The notes under the pieces are model-generated. The model saw nothing but the letters and a program-made list of their open reading frames with translations. It did not search any database and was not told the DNA's origin. From Bacteroidota bacterium (GTDB taxonomy: Bacteria > Bacteroidota > Bacteroidia > Sphingobacteriales > Sphingobacteriaceae), in NCBI GenBank assembly GCA_018266915.1, contig JAFDZM010000057.1:1-64000 (forward strand): DNA of 64,000 nucleotides. The letters are read 5' to 3'. This document shows positions 10,027 through 18,865 of this stretch, one piece after another. How positions within the stretch are numbered: position 1 is the stretch's first letter; every line of letters starts with the position of its first letter. The translations under genes and the position numbers were made by a program.

Positions 10027-11592
10027 TTATAAATTATCCATGTGATATTTGTTTAGCAGGTTGAGCAATACACCGTTTGTCCAGCCAAAACCATCCTGCA
10101 ATGGGTATTCGCCGCCACCTGCTTTTGCATCGGTATCCAGTACATTATATTTCTCCATCAATTTACCGGTTGAATTGAACACACGGATATTGGTGCTGAT
10201 CCATGTTTCAGCAACTGAACGGGCAAGCCCCGAATAATTGTATTTGTTTAACCCATCAATCGCCATATACTGCAACGGCGCCCATGCATTCGGACTGTCC
10301 CACTGCTGGCCGGACCGCTTAAATGTAGTAACCAACCCGCCTGATTTAAGGAATTTGCTTTTTAATTCTGATGCTACTTTTGCAGCCTGCTTCGCATCGG
10401 CTATTTTAAATTCGAGCGGGAAAGTGCCAGCCAGCGTTTGGTGTGGTGTTTGTTGCCGGGTTTTCCAGTTGTAATCCATAAACCAGCCTAACTGTTCGTT
10501 CCAGCTATATTTCACTATGGCTTTTTTACGTAGTAAGGCTTTGGTAGTATACTCTCTGTATTTAAGGCCATTGCCTTGTAAATGGTAAGAATTGGCAATA
10601 GAAAGCTCCAGATGATAAAGCAAGCAGTTCAGATCGACAGGTACAATAAAGGTAGTTTGAATAGTTTCCAATTTACCGGTAGTATCCATCCATCTTGTAC
10701 TAAAATCCCATCCGGATTCAGCAGCAGCACGGATATTACGATAAAAATCACCCAGTTTTTGTTTGGTTAACTTAGCCGCCTCCACGTCTTTCTTATAAGA
10801 TTCTTCACGCGGTAAATCCGAATCATCCCAGTAACGGTTAAGTAATTCTCCATCTTTCATACGCACCACCATACGGTAAGCCTCACCGGGTTTTACTTTA
10901 TCCTCGCCATTCATCCAAAAGTTATATTCCTTTATCAGTTCCGGCTGGTATTTCACGAATACACCATCGCCTTCATCTTTTGCAAGCAGGTCAAGCATCA
11001 TCGAGAAGAACGGTGGTTGAGAGCGGGTGAGATAATAAGTGCGTGTCCCGTTAGGTATAAAGCCATATTTATCAAGCATATAGGCAAAATTGCCGATCAT
11101 GTTTTGTATGATCTGTGTTTGGTGACTTTCCTGCAGGCCAAGCATTGTAAAGTAAGAGTCCCAATAATAAGTCTCACGAAAACGTCCGCCTGGAACTACA
11201 AAATCATTCGGAAGAAGTATTAATGACGACCATTTTGAAACCGTATCGTGCCTGCGGTAAAGCACATGCCATAGCGTATCGATATGTTTTCTTATGCCAA
11301 GAGAAACGTCAGTTTTAAATACGTTGGAGTTAGGTCCCGGCACTACAAAATTCTCTATCACAAACTGTTTCAGATCAAAACTTGGCTTATCCTTTTTGTC
11401 ATTATAATCCTTCATGATCAGCTCTGGATCACGTCGGGGAGTAGCATCAACAAAGGTTTTATTATCAGGAAAAATATCAGATAGTTGAACAGCCTCAAAT
11501 AATCCCGGGAACAATTGCCTTGGAGTATGCACCTGGGCATATGAAACGCCAAAAACAATAAACAGAAATAGCGTTAATAACAGTTTTTTCAT
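10027..11592 (-). CDS. treA: Periplasmic trehalase (GH37)
   Basis: A 521-residue protein with a signal peptide ending SYA-Q (residue 20). Both trehalase signatures are present: PGGRFRETYYWDSYF at 134-148 and QWDSPNAWAP at 430-439. The catalytic acid and base of the characterised E. coli enzyme correspond to Asp296 (SGWDFSTRW) and Glu495 (GGGEYPLQDGFGWTNG). It hydrolyses alpha,alpha-trehalose to two glucoses in the periplasm. The size fits the family. Its position between a GH78-like gene and a SusR-like regulator, near SusCD and GH65, suggests it belongs to the same alpha-glucoside utilization region. It is transcribed away from the regulator at 11862. Confidence 0.93.
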   Translation of the reverse strand: MKKLLLTLFLFIVFGVSYAQVHTPRQLFPGLFEAVQLSDIFPDNKTFVDATPRRDPELIMKDYNDKKDKPSFDLKQFVIENFVVPGPNSNVFKTDVSLGIRKHIDTLWHVLYRRHDTVSKWSSLILLPNDFVVPGGRFRETYYWDSYFTMLGLQESHQTQIIQNMIGNFAYMLDKYGFIPNGTRTYYLTRSQPPFFSMMLDLLAKDEGDGVFVKYQPELIKEYNFWMNGEDKVKPGEAYRMVVRMKDGELLNRYWDDSDLPREESYKKDVEAAKLTKQKLGDFYRNIRAAAESGWDFSTRWMDTTGKLETIQTTFIVPVDLNCLLYHLELSIANSYHLQGNGLKYREYTTKALLRKKAIVKYSWNEQLGWFMDYNWKTRQQTPHQTLAGTFPLEFKIADAKQAAKVASELKSKFLKSGGLVTTFKRSGQQWDSPNAWAPLQYMAIDGLNKYNYSGLARSVAETWISTNIRVFNSTGKLMEKYNVLDTDAKAGGGEYPLQDGFGWTNGVLLNLLNKYHMDNL

Positions 11593-11861
11593 GCTTATAA
11601 TAGTATTATAATTGGTGTTAGGATTGGAAACTATTTGTTCCGGGCAGAAATTGGTAAAATATTAATAATAAGCAAGGTATAAAGAATTTCTATTTAAGAG
11701 TTTCATCCCCGTTTTTTATAAAAAAAATATGAATAAAAATGACCTTCTGAACGCGCTATTAATGTTTTTGATTGAAAAAATTTAAAATAGTTTTTATCAT
11801 TTTTAAGAAGAAACTCATTTTTTAAGTATAGATTTAGGCATCTAAAACCCCTGGTTGCGAC

Positions 11862-13490
11862 ATGAGAATATTTTTATTAACCCTGTTCTTGTCATTTCTT
11901 GGATATTCAGCATACTCATCTGCAAAAACAGATAGTCTTTTGGCCCAATTGAAAGTTGAATTATCAAAGATCAGGATGTATGACAGTCAAAAAGAATTCA
12001 GGATTAAAAGACTAAAAGCCAAGTTAGATGCTACCCCAAAAACTGACTACAATACACAATACGCTATATGTAGCCAGTTATATGACGAATACAAATCATA
12101 CCAGTTCGAAACGGCATATACTTATACACAGAGGATGATGGCTATAAGTAAAGCTTCCAATAGCCTTACCCGCGAGAACGACACAAAAATCAAAACAGCA
12201 TTTCTTTTAATGTCTGCAGGTATGTTCAAGGAGACCTTTGAAAGCCTTCAGCAGATTAATACCCGTTTACTTAGTGATAGCTCTAAACTGGAGTATTATT
12301 CGATAAGGGAGCGCACTTACTCAGACCTTTCAGATTATAATAACGATAAATTCTTTGCCCCATTTGATAAGGAAGAGTCTCTCAAATACCTGGATTCGGC
12401 CATATCTTTATCAAAACCTAATTCATTTGAGCTATTGCGCCACCTGGGCGACAGACAAATACGTTTAGGACAGGCACAAATACCATCTAAATATTACATA
12501 GATCTTTTGGATCATTATCCGCTTACAGCACATCAGCGGGCAATGTCTGCCACTGCTTTAAGTTCTTTTTATCCCGGCCCCGAGCATGCCGATGACAGGA
12601 TCGGTTTATTGGCTGTCGGAGCTATAAATGATATCCGTTCATCGACTAAGGAAACACTGGCGATTTTCAAATTAGGGCAGGAGCTATTTAAACAGGGTAA
12701 TGTAAACCAGGCCTACGATTTTATAAAACAAGCAGATGATGATGCTCAATTTTATGGAGCAAGGTTGCGAAAAATTGAAATAGGAGCGGTTCTACCAATT
12801 GTTGCTGCGCAAAAGATCATTATTACAGAGAATGAAAAAAATAAATTCCTGATTTACCTGCTATCTACAATTGTTATAGCTACTTTGATTGCCCTGGTAT
12901 CGTTTATCGTGTTCATTCAATTAAAAAGATTGAAAGTGAAAGAACGCATAATTGAAGAAAAGAATGTGTTGCTCGAAAAGATCAATGGCAAATTGATAGA
13001 GGACACACACATCAAAGAAGAATACATCGGCTACTTCTTTAATGTTATATCCGGATATATATTAAAGCTTGAAAAGCTGAAACGAAATGTTGAGCGCAAG
13101 ATTACCATTAAGAAATATGATGATGTTCTGTTATCTGTAAATGAGATTAATATCAAAAAGGAAAGAGAAACACTCTTTTATACATTTGATCACATCTTCC
13201 TAAAAATCTTCCCTAATTTCATAAGTACCTTCAACTCGCTTTTCAAAAAAGAAGACCAGATATGGCCAAAAGATAATGAGGTATTGAATACGGATTTGCG
13301 AATATTTGCCCTGATGCGGCTTGGTATCAGCGATGTGGAAACCATAGCCAATATCCTTGAGTATTCGGTAAACACCATCTATGTTTATAAGATGCGCATT
13401 AAGGCTAAAGCACTGGTTCCAAGCGATGAGTTTGATCACCGGATTATGGATATAAAAGCCATTGAAGTGCTGAGTAAATCGCAGGATTAA
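11862..13490 (+). CDS. SusR-like membrane-anchored transcriptional regulator (DUF6377-type)
   Basis: A 542-residue protein with four visible parts: a signal peptide or anchor (1-20); an all-helical TPR-like periplasmic region (about 25-325); one transmembrane helix (about 328-352, FLIYLLSTIVIATLIALVSF); and a cytoplasmic coiled segment with a C-terminal LuxR/GerE-like helix-turn-helix (about 475-515, DVETIANILEYSVNTIYVYKMRIKAKA). This matches the architecture of the SusR and DUF6377 regulators that sense sugars across the inner membrane in Bacteroidota. It is directly upstream of susC/susD in the same direction and opposite the trehalase gene, so it is the best candidate regulator of both. 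The ligand is probably an alpha-linked glucoside, by context only. Confidence 0.82.
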   Translation: MRIFLLTLFLSFLGYSAYSSAKTDSLLAQLKVELSKIRMYDSQKEFRIKRLKAKLDATPKTDYNTQYAICSQLYDEYKSYQFETAYTYTQRMMAISKASNSLTRENDTKIKTAFLLMSAGMFKETFESLQQINTRLLSDSSKLEYYSIRERTYSDLSDYNNDKFFAPFDKEESLKYLDSAISLSKPNSFELLRHLGDRQIRLGQAQIPSKYYIDLLDHYPLTAHQRAMSATALSSFYPGPEHADDRIGLLAVGAINDIRSSTKETLAIFKLGQELFKQGNVNQAYDFIKQADDDAQFYGARLRKIEIGAVLPIVAAQKIIITENEKNKFLIYLLSTIVIATLIALVSFIVFIQLKRLKVKERIIEEKNVLLEKINGKLIEDTHIKEEYIGYFFNVISGYILKLEKLKRNVERKITIKKYDDVLLSVNEINIKKERETLFYTFDHIFLKIFPNFISTFNSLFKKEDQIWPKDNEVLNTDLRIFALMRLGISDVETIANILEYSVNTIYVYKMRIKAKALVPSDEFDHRIMDIKAIEVLSKSQD

Positions 13491-14155
13491 ATTTACTTTA
13501 AAAAGAATTACTTTAAAGTTATACACGTTTTATAGCCCATAAAAAGCTGTTTTCCCGAATATCTGCAATCAATTATTTTGTTAAATTGATACTCAAAAGG
13601 GTTAAATAAACACCTTGTACACCTAAATAACGGTTATATTTTTCAGGATCATTTTTTTTGTAAGTATTTCACTGTCAATTTTTTAAATTTTAAAAAAGCA
13701 CTTTTTTCTTATATTCTACATAAACAAATAGGTAATTTTGCTGCGTATTTATTACTTTGCTTTAAATAGGGTATCATGTAGTGAAAAAGTTGCTTGTAAT
13801 TTTAAAAAGTAGTAACTTAGATTATATCGGATTTCCCCTAATAACCAATTAACCAAATAAAATAATTTACCGGCACACGAAACGTGCATCACTTAATTCA
13901 TTAATTGTATATGCAGTTTTTGTTTTAAGATTTCAAATAACTGAATAGTTTGAAGTTATGCGAGATGCTGTATTATTTTATAAACCGATTTGTAAACCAA
14001 TTAGCTAAATGAAAAGAAAGGATACGAACATTCCCCCTTAAATGCCGAGTGTAAACTAGTTATATCAGAATATTTATATCTCAAAATATTTATAACAAAC
14101 ATGTTTACTATTCTAAACTAACTAACTAATCAATAAACCGTTCAACCCAAATTTT
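13491..14155. other. AT-rich 665-bp gap between the SusR-like gene and susC
   Basis: No open frame of note and no recognisable RNA gene. Near the left end is a perfect 10-bp palindrome, ACTTTAAAGT (about 13509-13518). A TAATTTTG at 13733-13740 matches the Bacteroidota -7 consensus TAnnTTTG but has no TTG at the expected -33 spacing, so it is only a weak promoter candidate. A gap this long upstream of susC usually holds the regulated promoter and a 5' leader. Confidence 0.4.
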
Positions 14156-17100
14156 ATGCATTTTAAAAATTTACTCAAAGTAAGTTGCTGCTTTATCTTA
14201 CTATGTTTATTTGCGTTGCCTGCATTGGCCCAAAACGTAGTAGTTACGGGTAAAGTAACAGACTCAAAAGATGGTTCGCCCATCCCGGGGGTATCCATTG
14301 TAGCCAAAGGCTCAACCTCAGGTACGGTTACCGATGTAAATGGTAACTTCAAATTGTCAGTACCTTCATCGGTTACCACACTTTCAATTTCTTTTGTTGG
14401 ATACAACAAAAAAGACGTTGCATTAACAGGTGCACCATTGAACATTGCATTAGATGCTTCCAGTACCGCTCTTAACGAAGTGTTGGTAGTTGGTTACGGT
14501 ACTGTACGTAAAAAGGATGCAACAGGTGCCGTAGTAAAAGTATCATCTGATGATTTCGTACAAGGTGTAACCACCAACCCATTACAACAATTACAAGGTA
14601 AAACCTCAGGTGTTGTAATTACTACAGCCAGTGGTGATCCAAACGATAACCCTATTGTGCGTATACGTGGTACTGTATCTTTATCTGGTGGTAACGACCC
14701 TCTGTATGTAATTGATGGTGTGGCCGGTGCCGATATTCGCGGAGTTTCTCCAAATGATATCGAATCTTTCGATATTTTGAAAGACGCTTCGGCGGCTGCT
14801 ATTTATGGTGCACGCGCTGCAGGTGGTGTTATTATCGTTACTACAAAAGCAGGTAAGGCAGGCAAGGCCCAGGTTTCTGTTAACAGCTATGTTGCTTCAG
14901 AATCTCCTGAAAAGCTTCCGAACTTTATGAATGCTTCACAGTATTTGTCTGCTTACTCTTCATTTTACGGCCACGATATGGCTACCGGTACAACCACTAC
15001 CAGCAACCAGGGAGCTAATACAGACTGGTTTAAATTGGCAACCCGCACAGCTTTCACGCACAATGAAAACCTGGCATTATCAGGTGGTACTGAAAAAGGT
15101 CATTACAGAGCTTCAGTTACCTACAATGATCAGGGTGGTATAGCCGCTTACAATTCAGACAGAAAAGATTTAAACGGCCGTTTTAACTTTGATCAGAAAG
15201 CCTTGGATGACAAGTTGTTAATAACAATAGATGCAACTGGTTCACATACCAATCAAAATATGGTTGCCCCAAGCGTTTGGACAAATGCAGGTGCAGTTCC
15301 TTCTGTTATCAGCCCTTTTGATCCTGTTAATCCAGGATATTACCAGTACATCAACAATACAGCTGAGAACAACCCGATACCGGAAGAACGCTACCTGACA
15401 AATAACATGATAACAGACAGGCTGACCGGTAATTTGAGATTGGATTATACGTTAGCCAAAGGCCTTACATTAAGCCCTTATGCAAATGCTTCGCATGGAG
15501 TAAATACAAGTTTGATCTGGTATCCTCCGGGCAATGCTTACAGCCCGGTAGGTAACCTTATTAGCGCAACCGGCGACCAGTTTGGTTTTACTCCACAGTT
15601 ATCAGGGCATGGAGACGTTGATAAAGGCGAATCGGATTATACTAACACCACTTACGGCGCAACTTTAGATTATAAGCTTACTTTCGGCAAAAGCCGTTTG
15701 CACGTATTAGGTGGTTATGAAAAGAACGTATTTGCATACTCAAATTTCAGAGTTGGTGCGCATGACTTTAATGACATTAACCAGCCAAACATTGCAATAG
15801 GTTCAGCCAATTCAATTTCCAATACAGATATAGGATCTGATGCGGGTCAATATATTTTGAAATCATGGTTGGGCAGGGCTGAATATAACCTGTCTGATAA
15901 ATATAACCTAACTGCCAATATCCGTTATGACTGGTCAAATAAATTAGGTATCAATAACCAATCAGGAGTGTTCCCATCTTTTGGTGCAAGCTGGACAATC
16001 AGCAACGAAGATTTCATGAAAGGTGTTAACTGGATCAGCTCATTAAAATTGCGTGGCAGCTGGGGCCAAACAGGTGACCAGGGTGGTATTGGTGACTACA
16101 CCTCTCAATTCCTGCTTGGGCCAAATGGTAAATTGTATTATGACGGAGCTTCAGGAACTTTCTTACCTGCAAACTTCTCTATCCAAAACCAAAATACAGC
16201 TTTAAGATGGGAAGTGGTAACCAGTACCGATATTGCTACAGATTTCAGCTTATTTAACGGCAGATTGAATGGTAGCTTTGACTGGTATAACAAAAAAACC
16301 AATCACCTGTTATATCCGTATACTGTACCAACAGGTGGTTCATACTTCGTTCCTACTATTATAGCTAACATTGGTAGCATGAGTAATAAAGGATTTGAAT
16401 TTAACTTAAATTATAAAGTATTTAAGACTTCAGATTTCTCATGGACCACCGGCGGCAACTTCGGACTTAACCGCAATAAAATACTTAACCTGTCAGGTAC
16501 TTTAAACAATACTCAATTCAACGTTACACAAGCGAATGTTGGTAGCACATCAGGTTTAGGTATCAGCGGTGCTATATCTGATATCGGTTATCTGAAAGTA
16601 GGTTACCCTGTAGGAACATTATTGTTACCACAATATGCAGGTCAGGATGCTACCGGCAAACAATTATTCTGGCATTATGCAGCTGACGGTTCAAGAACTG
16701 CAGTTAGCGATGTAAGTTTGTTGAACTATGCAGATGACGGTAGTACTCAGGATAGGAAATTTTACACTACTGATCCAAAGTTCACCTATGCAATTAATAA
16801 CACGTTTACTTACAAAAATTTTGATCTGAATATTTTCTTGCGTGGTCAGTATGGCAGCCATGCCTTCAACGAAGCTGCTATGGACTTTACCAGTTTGCAA
16901 AAATTGGGTACTTATGCGGTGTTAGCTGACGCAAGTCAATATCATATAACCAGTTCTTCAGAACCATCTTCTTTCTGGTGGCAGAGTACTTCTTTCCTGA
17001 AAGTACAAAGCGCTACTTTGGGGTACAACTTTAACATAACCAATAACAGGTATATCGATAAATTACATGTTTATGTTGCAGGTAATAACCTTTATACATT

Positions 17101-17236
17101 TACCAGTTACAAAGGTATCGACCCGGAAATTAACAACGCGGCAGCTGTTTCAGGAAGTACATATGGCATTGATGTAAGGTCTATTTACCCTCGTGCACGC
17201 CAGATATCATTCGGTATTAATCTAATATTGAAATAA
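14156..17236 (+). CDS. susC: SusC/RagA-type TonB-dependent outer-membrane transporter
   Basis: A 1026-residue protein. It has a signal peptide ending ALA-Q (about 26), a carboxypeptidase-regulatory-like domain (about 28-105, VTGKVTDSKDGSPIPGVSI), the SusC signature LNEVLVVGYGTVRKKDATGAV, and a plug domain with NPLQQLQGKTSGV, PLYVIDGV and ESFDILKDASAAAIYGARAAGGVIIVTTK (about 130-235). The remainder is a long beta-barrel ending in a beta strand with ISFGINLILK. It imports oligosaccharides using TonB energy together with its SusD lipoprotein, whose gene starts 18 bp downstream. The N-terminal signalling extension of the anti-sigma-factor type is absent, consistent with control by the adjacent SusR-like protein rather than a sigma/anti-sigma pair. 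Confidence 0.96.
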   Translation: MHFKNLLKVSCCFILLCLFALPALAQNVVVTGKVTDSKDGSPIPGVSIVAKGSTSGTVTDVNGNFKLSVPSSVTTLSISFVGYNKKDVALTGAPLNIALDASSTALNEVLVVGYGTVRKKDATGAVVKVSSDDFVQGVTTNPLQQLQGKTSGVVITTASGDPNDNPIVRIRGTVSLSGGNDPLYVIDGVAGADIRGVSPNDIESFDILKDASAAAIYGARAAGGVIIVTTKAGKAGKAQVSVNSYVASESPEKLPNFMNASQYLSAYSSFYGHDMATGTTTTSNQGANTDWFKLATRTAFTHNENLALSGGTEKGHYRASVTYNDQGGIAAYNSDRKDLNGRFNFDQKALDDKLLITIDATGSHTNQNMVAPSVWTNAGAVPSVISPFDPVNPGYYQYINNTAENNPIPEERYLTNNMITDRLTGNLRLDYTLAKGLTLSPYANASHGVNTSLIWYPPGNAYSPVGNLISATGDQFGFTPQLSGHGDVDKGESDYTNTTYGATLDYKLTFGKSRLHVLGGYEKNVFAYSNFRVGAHDFNDINQPNIAIGSANSISNTDIGSDAGQYILKSWLGRAEYNLSDKYNLTANIRYDWSNKLGINNQSGVFPSFGASWTISNEDFMKGVNWISSLKLRGSWGQTGDQGGIGDYTSQFLLGPNGKLYYDGASGTFLPANFSIQNQNTALRWEVVTSTDIATDFSLFNGRLNGSFDWYNKKTNHLLYPYTVPTGGSYFVPTIIANIGSMSNKGFEFNLNYKVFKTSDFSWTTGGNFGLNRNKILNLSGTLNNTQFNVTQANVGSTSGLGISGAISDIGYLKVGYPVGTLLLPQYAGQDATGKQLFWHYAADGSRTAVSDVSLLNYADDGSTQDRKFYTTDPKFTYAINNTFTYKNFDLNIFLRGQYGSHAFNEAAMDFTSLQKLGTYAVLADASQYHITSSSEPSSFWWQSTSFLKVQSATLGYNFNITNNRYIDKLHVYVAGNNLYTFTSYKGIDPEINNAAAVSGSTYGIDVRSIYPRARQISFGINLILK

Positions 17237-17254
17237 TTATAAATTATCATTATA

Positions 17255-18784
17255 ATGAAAAAGAGACATTTTTTAATCGCAGCGGCACTTCTAGTTGGGA
17301 TAAGTGTTTACTCCTGTAAAAAGGAGTTAAATCCAACAAAGTCCGGTGTTACGCAGCAAGCTGGAGCAGCTCAGACGGCGTATCTTAAATCAATTGTATT
17401 GGGTACATACACCCAATTACAGGGCCTAACGGCCAATAATGCCATGCTATTAACGGCAGAAGAAACCACTGATGCCTTGATAGTGCCGGGCCGTATAGGT
17501 GGTGACTGGGCAGATGGTGGTGTGTGGCAACAATTATGGCTGCATACTTATACGCCATCGCATGGTAATATTTCTGGCGCATGGGATAATGCATACAATA
17601 CTATCGGTGCAATCAACATTACCATTGATCTTGTAAAAGGGTTGCCTTCCACCCCTGCAACCACGTATTCGGTAGCCGAATTGCAAACTTTGCGTGATTA
17701 CTTTTATTTTCTGTTGCTGACCAACTTTGGTAATGTGCCATTGATTACAAGCTCAAGCACTGATGCCAGTACAGTAAAGAATAGCTCTGCAACTGATGTG
17801 TTTAACTTCCTGACCGGGGAGCTGCAATCAAATGCAATTAAGTTAAGCGCTAAAACTCCTGCCCAGGATCCAACCCAATACGGGCGCTTGAACAAATGGG
17901 GAGCTTATTTCCTTTTGGCTAAGCTGTATTTAAACGAAGCTGTTATCACTGGGACTGATAACGGCGGTGTTGCCAAATGTTCTCAATATTGTGATTCATT
18001 GATGACTGCCGGTTATGCGTTAATGCCAAATTTCCTGGATAACTTCTCAAGCAACAACACCGGTTCAACTGAGAACATCTTTGTAATTCCTTATGACCAC
18101 ATTTATGCACAAGGTTTGCAAATACAAATGATGACCTTCCACTACAACCAGGCTGCAAAATATAACTGGAGCAGCACAGGTGGCCCATGGAACGGTTTCT
18201 GCGCCAACGCTGATTACTATGGCAAGTTTAATGATGCTGATACACGTAAAGCCGGCTGGCAGCATGGTATCCAGTACGCTGCTGACGGTGTTACTCCGTT
18301 AACTACCAGAGGTAGCGATAGCTCGTTAGTATTGAATTTCAGACCACAGGTAAGCAGCTTATATACAGCTACTGAGTATGACGGTGTTCGTCAGCAAAAA
18401 TGGCAGTTGACCCCGGGCTATCAAAGCCAGGACGCTGACTTTGCATTGTTCCGTTATTCTGACGTGTTGTTAATGAAAGCAGAATGCGCTTTACGTGCAG
18501 GCGATGCTGCTACTGCATTAACTTATACTGCACCTGTAAGGGCAAGAGCCGGGCTGGCTAACTTTTCATCATCAGCTTTCAACTTAGACAGCTTACTGGC
18601 TGAAAGAGGTCGCGAGTTTGTATGGGAAGGTTGGAGAAGAATGGACTTGATTCGCTTCGGTCACTTTGGAGATCCAAGACAATTTAAGCCAACTGCTGAT
18701 GCAGGTACCCACCTTCAGTTATTCCCAATACCAACTGAAGCTCTTCAGAAAAATAAGAATCTTACTCAAAACCCTGGTTATTAA
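17255..18784 (+). CDS. susD: SusD/RagB family nutrient-binding outer-membrane lipoprotein
   Basis: A 509-residue lipoprotein with lipobox ISVYSC (Cys21). The helical SusD core follows. Its RagB/SusD C-terminal part is clear in DFALFRYSDVLLMKAECALRAGD, then VRARAGL and LLAERGREFVWEGWRRMDLIRFG, and it ends with LFPIPTEALQKNKNLTQNPGY. It caps the SusC barrel and binds the glycan. It follows susC with an 18-bp gap and is followed by an intrinsic terminator, so susC-susD forms a two-gene unit. The substrate is not deducible from the sequence; neighbouring GH37 and GH65 genes suggest an alpha-glucoside. Confidence 0.95.
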   Translation: MKKRHFLIAAALLVGISVYSCKKELNPTKSGVTQQAGAAQTAYLKSIVLGTYTQLQGLTANNAMLLTAEETTDALIVPGRIGGDWADGGVWQQLWLHTYTPSHGNISGAWDNAYNTIGAINITIDLVKGLPSTPATTYSVAELQTLRDYFYFLLLTNFGNVPLITSSSTDASTVKNSSATDVFNFLTGELQSNAIKLSAKTPAQDPTQYGRLNKWGAYFLLAKLYLNEAVITGTDNGGVAKCSQYCDSLMTAGYALMPNFLDNFSSNNTGSTENIFVIPYDHIYAQGLQIQMMTFHYNQAAKYNWSSTGGPWNGFCANADYYGKFNDADTRKAGWQHGIQYAADGVTPLTTRGSDSSLVLNFRPQVSSLYTATEYDGVRQQKWQLTPGYQSQDADFALFRYSDVLLMKAECALRAGDAATALTYTAPVRARAGLANFSSSAFNLDSLLAERGREFVWEGWRRMDLIRFGHFGDPRQFKPTADAGTHLQLFPIPTEALQKNKNLTQNPGY

Positions 18785-18809
18785 TTAGAAATTTAATACC
18801 AGATACTAA

Positions 18810-18845
18810 AATGGAGCGGTAATAATATTGCCGCTCCATTTTAGT
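18810..18845 (+). terminator. Intrinsic terminator after susD
   Basis: A perfect 10-bp stem (AATGGAGCGG at 18810-18819 and CCGCTCCATT at 18831-18840) encloses an 11-nt AT-rich loop. The tail (TTAGTTCTG) is only weakly T-rich. It separates susCD from the first FG-GAP lipoprotein gene, which starts 21 bp further on, so partial readthrough is possible. Confidence 0.75.
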
Positions 18846-18865
18846 TCTGTGTATATTCGCTTATT

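Noticed and set aside
13733..13740. TAATTTTG as the susC promoter
   Set aside because: No TTG at the -33 spacing and 415 bp from the start; too weak to call as a promoter feature.
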